Shown here: piece by piece, positions 9,134 to 18,340 of the stretch
Layout of the letters: each line of letters starts with the position of its first letter
Position numbering within the stretch: position 1 is the stretch's first letter
From: Anaerolineae bacterium
GTDB lineage: Bacteria; Chloroflexota; Anaerolineae; Aggregatilineales; Phototrophicaceae
Assembly: GCA_022843745.1 (NCBI GenBank)
Contig: JALHNB010000025.1
Span: forward strand, 1-64,000
Direction of reading: 5' to 3'
DNA: 64,000 nucleotides
Program-made: the position numbers and the translations under genes
The notes under the pieces: model-generated
The model's database searches: none
What the model was told of the DNA's origin: nothing
What the model saw: the letters and a program-made list of their open reading frames with translations, nothing else

Positions 9134-9541
9134 ATGGCTGAAACGAACGCCAATGAAACCCACAAAGTTCTGATCGTTGATGATGAAGATTTGACGCGCG
9201 TCCTGCTCAGTCGGGTATTAGAGCGAATCAAAGTTAAAAACATCAGTATTTTGCTGGCGGAAGATGGTGAAGAAGCGCTGCGCATTGCTGGTACCGAGCG
9301 ACCTGATCTGGTTTTACTCGATCTTCTTCTGCCCAAGCTAAACGGTTATGACGTATGCCGTGAACTGCGCACCATCCCTGGCTATGAACCCCACATCATC
9401 ATTCTGACTGCGCGAGGCCAGGATACAGACCGTGATCATGCTCGCGAAATCGGCGCGGATGGATTTATGACGAAGCCGTTTAATCCTTCACGACTGATCG
9501 CTCAACTGAATGACCTCTGGCAAATTTCTGATTCGAAGTAA
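9134..9541 (+). CDS. single-domain response regulator (CheY-like)
   Basis: A 135-residue receiver domain without an output domain. The acidic pocket is LIVDDEDL (Asp16-17), the phosphoacceptor is Asp63 in LLDLLLPK, and the conserved lysine is in MTKPFNPS. It probably takes phosphate from the histidine kinase encoded 12 bases downstream and passes the signal by protein contact. The ribosome binding site is poor, but no better start is seen. Confidence 0.9.
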   Translation: MAETNANETHKVLIVDDEDLTRVLLSRVLERIKVKNISILLAEDGEEALRIAGTERPDLVLLDLLLPKLNGYDVCRELRTIPGYEPHIIILTARGQDTDRDHAREIGADGFMTKPFNPSRLIAQLNDLWQISDSK

Positions 9542-9553
9542 TGGGTTGGTCTT

Positions 9554-11086
9554 ATGAACAATATCTTTGCCCCTGCGAAAATTGACCTGAAAGATGTCCT
9601 GCCGACTGCTATGCTGGATCATTTGATCCCGCCCTTTGAAGCACTATTCGGCCTGGAAGGCATCGTCAGCGTTTGTGACAGCACAGGTCAGGTTTATTAT
9701 GGCCCTGAGACTGAGGATTGTGTGCGCCATCTTTATGCCCCAGTGATCGTCGATGGTCAGGAAATTGGCAGTTTAGGTTTATGCCACAATACAGGCGATT
9801 TCCGTGCGCAGAATGCGTTGGACTATCTGGGGCGTTCGCTCTCTGCGGTTGCTCTTGAAACCTGGCGGCAGCGTAAGTTGTCAGGCGAAGTGCTGGAGCG
9901 TTACGACGAATTAAACCTCATTTACGATATGGGGACGCTCATTTCCAGCCAGGGGCTTTCGCAGGATGAGATTGTGAAGGCGGTTTTAAACGAAACCAAC
10001 CGCATCGTGCGTGCTGAGGCAGGCGTAATTTACATCTATAGCAGCCGCAACCACGAATTAACCCCGGTGAGCTATTTTGGCCGTAGTGACGAATTATTCT
10101 GGATGGGGCGTACCCGCGAATTGGCGATGAGTACGCTCTATGCTTATGAAACCGCCCAGCTTTCGGATGGTGGCAAGGTGATCTGCGCACCGCTGCGTCA
10201 TGGTGAAGAACGTCTTGGTGCGCTGGTGTTGATGTATGACCGTCAGGATAAGACATTTAGCGCGAACGATGTTAATTTGCTGACCACGCTCACCTATAAC
10301 ACGGCGCTCTTTATCCAGGCTGCACACCTTTACGAACGGGTTGAACTGCGCAATAAAGAACTAATACAGGCGCTCAAAGACCTAAAATCGGCCAGAGATG
10401 AACTCAGCCGCGCTGAGCAGTTGAGTATTATCGGGCAGACGGTCAGTGGCCTGATTCATGATATGCGTAATCCGCTGAATATCGTGATGGGTTATGCCGG
10501 GCTGTTGCAAGAAGGCGGCCTGAGCGAAGATGAAAATCGCGAATATGCAACCCAGATTATCCAATATGTCAACACCTTCTCCTCGATGGCGCAGGAAATT
10601 CTGGATTATACGCAGTCGGATGATCGCATCGAACTCAAGCCTGTGTTGGTTTCAAACTATATGAAATATATTGAAGGGCTGTTGAATCCGCCGGGTCTCA
10701 AGCGTAATGTCGAGATTGCCATTAATGCGGATGCGGCCAGTGATTTCAAGATCAATATTGATACGCAGCGTTTTGCGCGTGTGTTTCAAAACCTCGCCAA
10801 TAATGCAGTTGATGCGATTGAAGAACACGGCGGCACACGCGTTGAAGTCCGCGTCGAGTCCGTCGATAAGAAATGGCTGCGTTTCGTGATTGAAGACGAT
10901 GGGCCAGGTGTACCAGAAGATATGGTCACGAAAATTTTTGAACCATTCGTAACTGGCAAGGCGCATGGCACAGGCCTGGGATTGGCAATCGTTGCCCGCA
11001 TGATCCTCAAGCATGGTGGAGCTATCCACTACGAAAATGCGCCGAATGGCGGTGCGCGCTTCGTGTTTACGCTGCCAAAGGTCTAA
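9554..11086 (+). CDS. soluble GAF-domain sensor histidine kinase
   Basis: 510 residues with no membrane segment. Order: an N-terminal sensory region (about 20-105) of folded, PAS/GAF-like appearance, a GAF domain (about 115-255), a coiled coil (about 258-290), a HisKA-type dimerisation helix with His302 in GLIHDMRNPL, and an HATPase domain with an N box NLANNAVDAIEE, a G1 box DDGPGVP and a G2 box GTGLGLAI. It should autophosphorylate on His302 and signal to the receiver protein encoded just upstream. The input is unknown and must be cytoplasmic. Confidence 0.93.
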   Translation: MNNIFAPAKIDLKDVLPTAMLDHLIPPFEALFGLEGIVSVCDSTGQVYYGPETEDCVRHLYAPVIVDGQEIGSLGLCHNTGDFRAQNALDYLGRSLSAVALETWRQRKLSGEVLERYDELNLIYDMGTLISSQGLSQDEIVKAVLNETNRIVRAEAGVIYIYSSRNHELTPVSYFGRSDELFWMGRTRELAMSTLYAYETAQLSDGGKVICAPLRHGEERLGALVLMYDRQDKTFSANDVNLLTTLTYNTALFIQAAHLYERVELRNKELIQALKDLKSARDELSRAEQLSIIGQTVSGLIHDMRNPLNIVMGYAGLLQEGGLSEDENREYATQIIQYVNTFSSMAQEILDYTQSDDRIELKPVLVSNYMKYIEGLLNPPGLKRNVEIAINADAASDFKINIDTQRFARVFQNLANNAVDAIEEHGGTRVEVRVESVDKKWLRFVIEDDGPGVPEDMVTKIFEPFVTGKAHGTGLGLAIVARMILKHGGAIHYENAPNGGARFVFTLPKV

Positions 11087-11175
11087 AGTATCGTCAAAAT
11101 GGGTTTACCCATAGCCCCGAAGCCTATTTCTGTACCGATATTTCGAACACCTTTTATGCGATTGCGTGATCGTGT

Positions 11176-11215
11176 AAAAACCTCACCTGCCCTTCCAGCA
11201 GCCATCGGAAGGGCA
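11176..11215 (-). terminator. hairpin terminator between convergent genes
   Basis: TGCCCTTCC and GGAAGGGCA form a perfect nine-base stem. On the minus strand it is followed by GGTGAGG and five Ts, fitting the end of the membrane protein gene at 11231. It may also stop transcription from the kinase operon. Confidence 0.65.
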
Positions 11216-11230
11216 TCGTAGCTGCCATTT

Positions 11231-12784
11231 TTAAGAAGTCGCCGGCTCGATGCCGAATGATGCCCCGTTCGCTACGAATCCTTCATCCGCTTTGACCGAT
11301 AAATAGTCCATCTCATAGCCATTTGAGAGACTGACTGTCTCCAGCGGCGTCGTACTCAGGTCGCGTAATTCAGGGTCGATGAGGACGACATTCCAATCTT
11401 TTCCGGCCTCTAAACCAAGCTGTTCGGCTGTCAACGGCTCGTCGGTATAATCCGATACAAGTACCTGACCAGCCTCGACCTCCCATTTGCTGCCGACACT
11501 AAAGCGTGATAATTGATATTCAGGCAGATAATACTGAATGTAGCGCCATGAAGTGGCAAGCAGTAGGGTGTTTTCCGGCGGGAAATTTTCGCGAACGGCA
11601 GCAATCTCATTCGCGAGACGCTGGTCATTTTCGCGCAATGTGGAATAAGTGAGCAGTTTGGGGCCGTCTGCGCCAAGCGGGTATTCTGGCCCCAGGATGA
11701 ATATTGCTGCGCCAACCAACGTGATCGCGGCGGCAGCGACCCGCAGCATTGCCGGACGTGATTGCAGCAGGCGATATAAACCTTCTGCACTGAGAAGGAC
11801 TAAAGCTGGGAGGAAGACAAAGACCAATCCCTGCTGACCCATGTGAATGATGATGTAAAAGGCTAGTGTCGGCGTAACCCACAGCGCTAAAAACCAGAAT
11901 TTGCGATCCCTCAGCCCGGAGCGCCAATTTTTAGCGATCTCTGGCAGCCAATAGAGCGCGGGTAACGCCGCTAACCCCCATGCGTAGAGCGTATATGGGA
12001 TTAATTTGCTGATGAGGTTACGCCGGAGGCCGGTCATTCCCGCGCCTCTCAGAAGCGACGTTGTATTCCAGAAATCTTCTGTAAAATTGCTCGATCCTTG
12101 CATATAAGTCGCGAATCCACCACTGAGCTGCATCAAGGGTATAAACCAGGCCAATGTGACGACCAGACCGATGACCCCAAAAGCGATGAACTTGACGATG
12201 CCAATGCGGTAAATGGCGAATAAAATCAGCGGGCCTAAAAACAGCAGGTCTTGCTGGCGGAATCCACCAACCAGCGCCAGAAAAACAGAAGTTAGTATCA
12301 ACCAACTCCAACGGTGATCGCCCTCCATGATGCGATAGAGCAGCCATGCACAAAAGATGATGCAGAACAAATCCATTGTATGGGGCAGTGCGATTTCGCT
12401 GTAAAACCAGACCAGCGGACTGGACATGATAAACAAGGCGGCGATCAATCCGGTTATTGGATTGAACATATCACGCCCCAGATAGAACATGGCGACGACA
12501 GCCAAACCGGAACTGATGATGCTGATAATCACCATCGTTGTCTGGTGATCGTTGGTAATGGTGTTGAGTGCTTGTGCCAGCACGATATAGACGATGTAGC
12601 CAGGGAATTGAGGCGCACCATTCAGCACGTCAAAATCCATCATCCCAAATGCCATGTTAGCCGAGTCCCAGTGATAAAGATACTGGCTCTGGAAGGGCAG
12701 ACGAGTGAGGATAGTCAGGATGAACAGTCCGAGCGCAATCCAGCGGGCATCAATTTTTAGTGTAGGCTTCGAGGCAGAGGTCAA
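11231..12784 (-). CDS. GT-C type membrane glycosyltransferase-like protein
   Basis: 517 residues with about ten hydrophobic segments and an extracytoplasmic C-terminal domain of about 130 residues. The first external loop contains YHWDSANMAFG, in the place where GT-C enzymes such as PMT/ArnT carry their catalytic acidic residue. Transfer of sugars from a lipid-linked donor is likely; the acceptor is unknown. The start is a TTG at 12784, directly after the TAA of the upstream gene, with AGGGAG nine bases before it. The two genes are therefore translationally coupled. Confidence 0.75.
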   Translation of the reverse strand: MTSASKPTLKIDARWIALGLFILTILTRLPFQSQYLYHWDSANMAFGMMDFDVLNGAPQFPGYIVYIVLAQALNTITNDHQTTMVIISIISSGLAVVAMFYLGRDMFNPITGLIAALFIMSSPLVWFYSEIALPHTMDLFCIIFCAWLLYRIMEGDHRWSWLILTSVFLALVGGFRQQDLLFLGPLILFAIYRIGIVKFIAFGVIGLVVTLAWFIPLMQLSGGFATYMQGSSNFTEDFWNTTSLLRGAGMTGLRRNLISKLIPYTLYAWGLAALPALYWLPEIAKNWRSGLRDRKFWFLALWVTPTLAFYIIIHMGQQGLVFVFLPALVLLSAEGLYRLLQSRPAMLRVAAAAITLVGAAIFILGPEYPLGADGPKLLTYSTLRENDQRLANEIAAVRENFPPENTLLLATSWRYIQYYLPEYQLSRFSVGSKWEVEAGQVLVSDYTDEPLTAEQLGLEAGKDWNVVLIDPELRDLSTTPLETVSLSNGYEMDYLSVKADEGFVANGASFGIEPATS

Positions 12785-14353
12785 TTAACGAATCTCCCTA
12801 GCTTGTTCCAACGTCTGTTTTTCTGGCTTGTCCAGGCGGGTCAGCAGGCGTAAAACGACGAATAAAATCAGCAAAACTGCTAAGACCAGCGGGATCAAAC
12901 TTGCGAATCCCGGCAGGTTGAGGATGAGGCCGCCGTAATTGCGGGCGATATCCCCTTGTGCCAGCAGTGGCAGCGCGTGATCGGTCAGCGGAAAGCTGGC
13001 GTTCATTTGCGCGACTGTAAAGGGGAAGCCAGAGACTTCCGGCCACGACTGCCCGGTAATCGTCAGTATGCCAACATGTAATATGGAAATCGCGATCAGC
13101 ATCCAGGCTAAAATCTGCCCCCACATGCGCTCAAATAACCAATTGAAAGCCGGAGTAGCAAGGAGCGCCATAAATGGCAGCATCGGGATCAGGTAACGCG
13201 GGCCAACGGTGAAGCCACCCCACCACATGATGCTGGCAGCATTATAAGTGAAAATTCCTGCTACAAAGAGGGCGACTACCAGAGCGAAATCCCGTTGATT
13301 TTTTCGCCATAACGAAACGAAGCCGGGGAACGCCAGCAGCAGCCAGGGCGACAGCAAGAAAATGCCGCGAATCGGGCTGAATGTAAGGCCATATAAACGT
13401 TCAAGGCTGGGGAAGGTCAGGCTGAGGAAGCCCGTTTGATGCTCCGTCTGCCAGTTGGTCGAATATTCATAACCTGCGGGCAGCGGCGATTGAAACGCGG
13501 CGTAATTGTAAGCAGCGAAAAGGATACCCAGCGGGATCGCTGCTAGAATAACGCGGTAAAGCGCGATTCTATTGGGCATTTTGATAAACGCCCAGATAAA
13601 AATGATCCCTAAGAACGGCACAACCGGATATTCAGTAATGGTTACGAGGCTAAATAAGACACCGACAACCCACAGCCAGTTTAAGCTGGCCTTTTCATGA
13701 ATGACCCGCCAGAGCAGGAAAAAGCCAATAAAAGCACCAAAGGCCGCCGTCTGATGTTGATAGAGCGCATTACTATATGGAAAAGCGATTGTTCCCAGCC
13801 CATAGGCCAGTGCCAGGATAAAAGCGTAACGATCTTTCGTTGTAAAACGCGCGGCGAACAAAAACACGGTCATTCCCAGAATAGCCGAAGGGATTGCCAT
13901 CGCAAAAAATGTTATGAATGTGAGTGCCATGCCTTGATAGACGGCTTCCGGTCGGATTCCTTCACCATCAGGATTCAGCGTATCGCTAATGTTTCCAAGC
14001 CCACTGCCACTCTCGATAAAACGCTGGATCGGAGGGATGGAAGCGATTCCTTTAAACACCATGTAGAAGGGCAGTGCAACCAGCGAAGGGCCAAGCGATT
14101 TATCAGTGTAATAGTGACCGTTGCAAGTATCGGTAGCTGCGTCATATGGGCCGGGGAAGCAGGCTTTATCGCCTGTGTTCTCATGATATGCGTCAATCGT
14201 CAGTACACCCTGGTCGCCGACGGCATAGACTAAATCAGCACGCGAATTGGCCCCCCAATCTGCCCATCGAGGCATGAAATAGCCGTAACAGACCGTCAGG
14301 ATCAAAAAGACGGTGATGGCGTAAGCGCGCCGTGAGGGTTGAAAATTCGCCAT
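12785..14353 (-). CDS. polytopic membrane protein, GT-C-like, coupled to the next gene
   Basis: About 520 residues with around ten hydrophobic segments. The first large loop holds RADLVYAVGDQGVLTIDAYH followed by two cysteines (DKACFPG and TDTCNGHYYTDK) and an STNW-type segment in a later loop. Topology and its tandem partner suggest a glycosyltransferase or other membrane enzyme working outside the cell on lipid-linked sugars; no specific family is certain. The ATG at 14353 has GAGG seven bases upstream. The ATG at 14365 has no site. It is co-transcribed with the following gene, whose start directly abuts this stop. Confidence 0.72.
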   Translation of the reverse strand: MANFQPSRRAYAITVFLILTVCYGYFMPRWADWGANSRADLVYAVGDQGVLTIDAYHENTGDKACFPGPYDAATDTCNGHYYTDKSLGPSLVALPFYMVFKGIASIPPIQRFIESGSGLGNISDTLNPDGEGIRPEAVYQGMALTFITFFAMAIPSAILGMTVFLFAARFTTKDRYAFILALAYGLGTIAFPYSNALYQHQTAAFGAFIGFFLLWRVIHEKASLNWLWVVGVLFSLVTITEYPVVPFLGIIFIWAFIKMPNRIALYRVILAAIPLGILFAAYNYAAFQSPLPAGYEYSTNWQTEHQTGFLSLTFPSLERLYGLTFSPIRGIFLLSPWLLLAFPGFVSLWRKNQRDFALVVALFVAGIFTYNAASIMWWGGFTVGPRYLIPMLPFMALLATPAFNWLFERMWGQILAWMLIAISILHVGILTITGQSWPEVSGFPFTVAQMNASFPLTDHALPLLAQGDIARNYGGLILNLPGFASLIPLVLAVLLILFVVLRLLTRLDKPEKQTLEQAREIR

Positions 14354-14478
14354 ATATGACCTCATTCATTAATAACTCCATTGCATATGCTAATCTATCA
14401 CCCTTTCAAATACATAACTTCATTAAGGGCATTTTGGGCTTACAATATGCCTATGTTGCTATCATTGAAGGTTTAATT

Positions 14479-14985
14479 GTGAGTGTTAATAGTAGAAAGA
14501 TGCCGCTAATTCTTGTTGTTGATGATGATTGGATGAACCGTGAAGTCATGGAAGCCCACCTGCAAGCTGCTGATTATGACGTAATGGTTGCCCAAAGCGG
14601 CGAAAACGCTCTGGAACTGGCATTTCAGCGCCCACCCGACCTGATTTTACTGGATGTGAGGATGCAAGGTATCAGCGGCTATGAAGTCTGTGAACGTTTA
14701 AAGTCGCACCACGCGACTCGCTTTGCCCCTGTGGTGATCGTTACAGCGCTCGAAAGTGATGCAGATAAGCTTATGGCAATCCGGTCCGGTGCTGATGACT
14801 TTATCGGCAAGCCTTTTACCTCGCTGGCGATGCTGACGAGGGTCAAATGCCTGCTGCGAATCAAGCATCTGCATGACGAGCTGGAAGCCCGCAATACCGC
14901 CTTGAGCAGCGTTTTGCGACGCTATGTGAGCGAGGATATTCGGCAGCGGATTTTAGCCGATTTAGCAACCGAGGCTGACGCTTAA
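14479..14985 (+). CDS. response regulator receiver protein with short C-terminal helix
   Basis: 168 residues: a receiver domain (ILVVDDDW, phosphoacceptor Asp59 in LILLDVRM, Lys111 in FIGKPFTS) followed by a helix and the segment LRRYVSEDIRQRIL. That segment resembles the RYVSPEV-type helix that usually leads into a class III adenylate/guanylate cyclase domain, but here the protein ends 10 residues later. The GTG at 14479 has GAAGG seven bases upstream; the ATG at 14500 and upstream ATGs have none. The gene diverges from the GT-C pair. No kinase is adjacent. Confidence 0.85.
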   Translation: MSVNSRKMPLILVVDDDWMNREVMEAHLQAADYDVMVAQSGENALELAFQRPPDLILLDVRMQGISGYEVCERLKSHHATRFAPVVIVTALESDADKLMAIRSGADDFIGKPFTSLAMLTRVKCLLRIKHLHDELEARNTALSSVLRRYVSEDIRQRILADLATEADA

Positions 14986-15201
14986 CCGCCGCTTTTTAGT
15001 CAATAGCTTGTTAGTCTTTAGTCACTGGCTGAGCCTTTAATGACAGATTTGATCTATTGTAATCTGCAATGACCTTCTAAAGTCCTTAGCCAAAAGCTAA
15101 TCGCAAAAAGCTAACTGCTTGAAATACAGTTGGCATTCGCGCGGATTGCTGGTAAAACAGCAGTATTGGAAAGGGGGCGTTAAAAGGAGAAGCTATTTGT
15201 T

Positions 15202-15846
15202 ATGAGTTCCTATCGGCGTGGAAGTGCTGGCCCGCCCGCATGGCTCATTTTTATCATAGCGGTCGCGTTGGTGTTTGGAGCCTATTACCTTTGGACAGGT
15301 TTTCAAAATTATCTGCGCACTGGTGGTCTGGGCGTGGTCGAGGCGACAGAACGCGCCAATCTGATCGCTACCTCTACGGCTGATCGTATGGCTTCTGTGC
15401 CTAGTCTTACCCCTCGCCCCTCTTTTACACCTGTACCGGAATGCCAGAATTTTATCGTGTCTGTCCCCAGCGCGATTGTGCGTGAAGCACCGACTTCGAA
15501 CGGTGCGATTGTGACTTCTCTTTCGCAAGGTACAACCGTTTGCGTGTTAGGTCAGGACGAGGGCAGCGAATGGTATACGATTGACAATAACCCTGAAACG
15601 CGCCGTCTGGAACTGGCTTATATGCACGAAACGGTTATCGAAGCGGTCAACCCCACACCGACGATCACCCGAACGCCCACGCCGCTGCCAACAGTCACAA
15701 CCTTGCCAAGCTTGACACCGAGCATCACGCCCAGCCCCGCGCCGACGGCTACTATTGACCCGGACGCTACCGATACGCCTTCCCCAACACCCACGCCAAC
15801 GGAAACGCCGACTTTAACGCCTACCGAGTCGTTCCAGAGCGCGTAA
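15202..15846 (+). CDS. membrane-anchored SH3-like protein with Pro/Thr-rich tail
   Basis: 214 residues: one N-terminal membrane segment (about 14-32), a short linker, an SH3b-like domain (about 82-148, VSVPSAIVREAPTSNGAIV and an EWYTI segment) and a tail of about 60 residues built from TPTP-type units. Bacterial SH3 domains of this sort usually bind wall or surface peptides; Pro/Thr tails of this kind are frequent in Chloroflexota surface proteins. AGGAG lies twelve bases before the ATG. Two cysteines (Glu-Cys-Gln and TVCVLG) could form a disulfide outside the cell. Confidence 0.75.
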   Translation: MSSYRRGSAGPPAWLIFIIAVALVFGAYYLWTGFQNYLRTGGLGVVEATERANLIATSTADRMASVPSLTPRPSFTPVPECQNFIVSVPSAIVREAPTSNGAIVTSLSQGTTVCVLGQDEGSEWYTIDNNPETRRLELAYMHETVIEAVNPTPTITRTPTPLPTVTTLPSLTPSITPSPAPTATIDPDATDTPSPTPTPTETPTLTPTESFQSA

Positions 15847-15920
15847 TACAAAAAGGGCGAACCATTTCTGATTGCCCTCCAGAGTTTTATTCTCGGAAAT
15901 CAGCCAACCTCACCCCCTTG

Positions 15921-15948
15921 CCCCCTCTCCAATGCGTTGGAGAGGGGG
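15921..15948. repeat. 12-bp perfect hairpin between convergent genes
   Basis: CCCCCTCTCCAA, loop TGCG, TTGGAGAGGGGG. The stem is perfect and sits in the 118 bases between the SH3-like gene and the NPQPxPP gene, which converge here. It may end transcription from both sides. The C-rich flank (CTCACCCCCTTG) has the look of a dispersed palindromic repeat. Confidence 0.8.
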
Positions 15949-15964
15949 AATAAGAGGCGGGTTC

Positions 15965-18187
15965 TTATGCTTCGTCAGTCTCAGGGGCGAGTACGAAGGC
16001 GCGGACGGCTCCAGCATCGTAACCGCTGAGGCGACCCCAGCCATCGGTTGCCATCGCTGCTGCGTACACGTTTTCCGAGAACCCGGCGATATTGCAGCCA
16101 CCGAGCAGATAATTGACGGTTTGCGTGCTGGAGAAGCTGCCTGCGCCAACTGGCACATCGCTCACACTGGGCGGGGTCAGCAGATTCACGCCACGATACA
16201 GGTGGAAATTGTGCTTCGCGAATCCATGCGGGTGCGAGGCCGTGTAGTTCATCTGCACCGAGCCGGGAGCATCCGGGTCATATTCCAGAACGCCGCAGTT
16301 ATCCCCGGCAGGCACACCATTGAGCGTTGGCGCGTCGATCCCGGCAGAGCAGACATTGTTATCGACGAAAATTGTGACGATCATGCTGTTGCCATCGACC
16401 AGGCCGAGCGTTGCCGCGTCTTCCGTCTCGATGTCACCGGAGAAATCAAGGCTATCGGGGATGCGATACTTGATGCCCTTCGCCGTGATGTCCACAGGTG
16501 CGCCGGTGTCGTCGAACAAATCGAGCTTGACCTGATATTTGCCGAACTCGGTGGTGGCGGGCAGCAGCGTATGAGTCGGGAACTTAGCGCTGGTCAGGTC
16601 TTCTGTCAGATCGGGGAAGCTCCATTGTCCGATAGGCGGCAGCGCGGGCGGAATCTCGAACAAATTCGCGGTTGTGCCGACCACCTGTGGGCCAAGCGGG
16701 AAGACTTCGAGAACGAGATCGTCGCCAACTTCGTGTGTGTAGTGACGGTGAACTTCCATCGTCAGCGGGATGAAAGCGCCGGACGTGCCTTTGCGATAGG
16801 ACATCTGATAGTATTTCACGTTCAGATCGTCGCGCAGGCTGTTGTCAAATTCCACGCGGAAGCGCAGTAACCCGCCGAATGGTGAACCGACTTGTGCGCC
16901 GGAACGAGCATCAGTTGCCAGACCATGATCGGCCTGCGTGCTGTCCTGCTGGACAAGCTGGATTGGATAGTTGCCGACAGCCATAAACAGCACCCAATTG
17001 TTCGGCGCAATAATTGGCTGGCAGGGTTGGCTCGTAAGCGCCCAGGGGTGAGTCGTGTGTAACTTCACTTCCGACCCACAGATGTAGTTCCAATGGGTAT
17101 GGCAGGCGATAGGTGTCGGCGCGTAAATCGTGGTCAGCGGGAACGGGAACGGCAGAATCCGCTGCTTGGCCTTGAAATACAGGTCGGGCTTATCGGGATT
17201 GCCACAGCCATTGAAGAAAAAGGTCTGGAAATGGCCGCAATCATCTGTCGTCGTCGTCGCCACAAGCTGCATGGTTACGAAGGTCGGATAGAAGTAGCAC
17301 AGTAACGGGCGAACCAGAACCATGTTGTCGATCAGTGATTGGCGGAAATGGAAGGTACTGGTCGTCCGTGCCAGGAATTGGAGCTGGCTTGAGCGCAGCG
17401 GATCATGCGGCGGATCGGGTTGTGGATTGAAAGCGACGCGCGATCCGGGCGGTTCTGGTTGAGGGTCAAAACCAACCAGCGAAGCAATATTCGTCTTGGG
17501 CGGCAGCGGTTGCGGGTTCAACGCCACGCGACCAAATCCAGGCGGCAGCGGTTGTGGGTTCAACGCCACGCGCGAAATGGGATCCGTGAGCACAGGGTCA
17601 AGAACAGGAAATGGGATGCCCCGGAACGGCGGGGGATCAGGCATCGGGATTGGGTTCAGGATGATCTCGCGCAGCCCTTCGATGACATAATCCGGCAGGC
17701 GCGGAATGAGAATATAGAAGGGATCGACTTCGTAAACTTCGACAATGGCGTTGTTTACGGGCATATCAACTTGTACGCCACCTGTTGTGACTGCTTTGAC
17801 CAGTCTACCCTGGACAAAACACAGGCTTTGCAGCCAGCACAGCCATGAATTTGGCAAAATCGTGAAGCTGGCGGCAGGTCGCAAATTATTCGCGTCGATT
17901 CGCACGAACTGTTCTTGTGCGCTCCGGCGGGTAAGGTCGGCGACGGTGATTTCCTTCGCGTCCACTTCTGGCCCGACGAGGACACGCACACGCTGGGCTG
18001 TGTTTTTGGCGGGCAATTGGAGCGAGGCGTTCCCTTTTTCGTCCAGGGGTTGGCTGGCAAGCAAGCGTCCGCCGGATGAAAAAGCGTAGGCCACAGTTTT
18101 CGGCACTTTTTCAGCGCCTTGTGATTCGAGCAGTTCGGCCCGAACGGTGAGGTTGACATATTTCTGTTCACGATCTTTGGTTGACAT
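15965..18187 (-). CDS. large protein with NPQPxPP repeats, function unknown
   Basis: 740 residues without signal peptide or membrane segment. Residues about 124-155 (VQGRLVKAV, NNAIVEVYEVD) and about 310-345 (TTTDDCGHFQTFFFNG) look like the two halves of a carboxypeptidase-regulatory or transthyretin-like beta sandwich. Between them is a proline-rich insertion carrying four copies of NPQPxPP or DPQPxPP (about 206-262). The rest is predicted beta-rich, with an aromatic, His- and Cys-containing middle part (PIACHTHWNYICG) and a C-terminal part with several Asp/Gly loops. I do not recognise the family. The motif recurs in unrelated bacterial hypothetical proteins as far as I recall. No gene in the surroundings suggests a partner. 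Confidence 0.75.
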   Translation of the reverse strand: MSTKDREQKYVNLTVRAELLESQGAEKVPKTVAYAFSSGGRLLASQPLDEKGNASLQLPAKNTAQRVRVLVGPEVDAKEITVADLTRRSAQEQFVRIDANNLRPAASFTILPNSWLCWLQSLCFVQGRLVKAVTTGGVQVDMPVNNAIVEVYEVDPFYILIPRLPDYVIEGLREIILNPIPMPDPPPFRGIPFPVLDPVLTDPISRVALNPQPLPPGFGRVALNPQPLPPKTNIASLVGFDPQPEPPGSRVAFNPQPDPPHDPLRSSQLQFLARTTSTFHFRQSLIDNMVLVRPLLCYFYPTFVTMQLVATTTTDDCGHFQTFFFNGCGNPDKPDLYFKAKQRILPFPFPLTTIYAPTPIACHTHWNYICGSEVKLHTTHPWALTSQPCQPIIAPNNWVLFMAVGNYPIQLVQQDSTQADHGLATDARSGAQVGSPFGGLLRFRVEFDNSLRDDLNVKYYQMSYRKGTSGAFIPLTMEVHRHYTHEVGDDLVLEVFPLGPQVVGTTANLFEIPPALPPIGQWSFPDLTEDLTSAKFPTHTLLPATTEFGKYQVKLDLFDDTGAPVDITAKGIKYRIPDSLDFSGDIETEDAATLGLVDGNSMIVTIFVDNNVCSAGIDAPTLNGVPAGDNCGVLEYDPDAPGSVQMNYTASHPHGFAKHNFHLYRGVNLLTPPSVSDVPVGAGSFSSTQTVNYLLGGCNIAGFSENVYAAAMATDGWGRLSGYDAGAVRAFVLAPETDEA
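17402..17572 (-). repeat. coding repeats for the NPQPxPP motif
   Basis: Four units within the preceding protein: ALNPQPLPPG, ALNPQPLPPK, GFDPQPEPPG and AFNPQPDPPH, the first two nearly identical at the DNA level. Units are separated by 3-14 residues, three of the four being preceded by Arg-Val. Confidence 0.88.
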
Positions 18188-18340
18188 CTTAAATCCTCCA
18201 CTTTGAAAGACGATACGTTAACCTGCTCTGTAATGTCTAATGTAATGACGTGGAGATTCACTACAGTCGTTTATCAGTTTTTTAGAGGATTCAAACCGGG
18301 TTGCTACCGTGCAAGAGAAAATGCGTGAGGAAAAATTAAC

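Noticed and set aside
14986-15201. Small RNA or tRNA between the receiver and SH3-like genes
   Set aside because: Short internal repeats (AGCTAA, AGTC) are present but no tRNA fold, promoter or terminator could be made out.
15872-16870. 332-codon open frame opposite the NPQPxPP gene
   Set aside because: Starts within the hairpin and repeat area and mirrors the real gene; sequence is rich in Arg, Ala and Gly as expected for a shadow frame.
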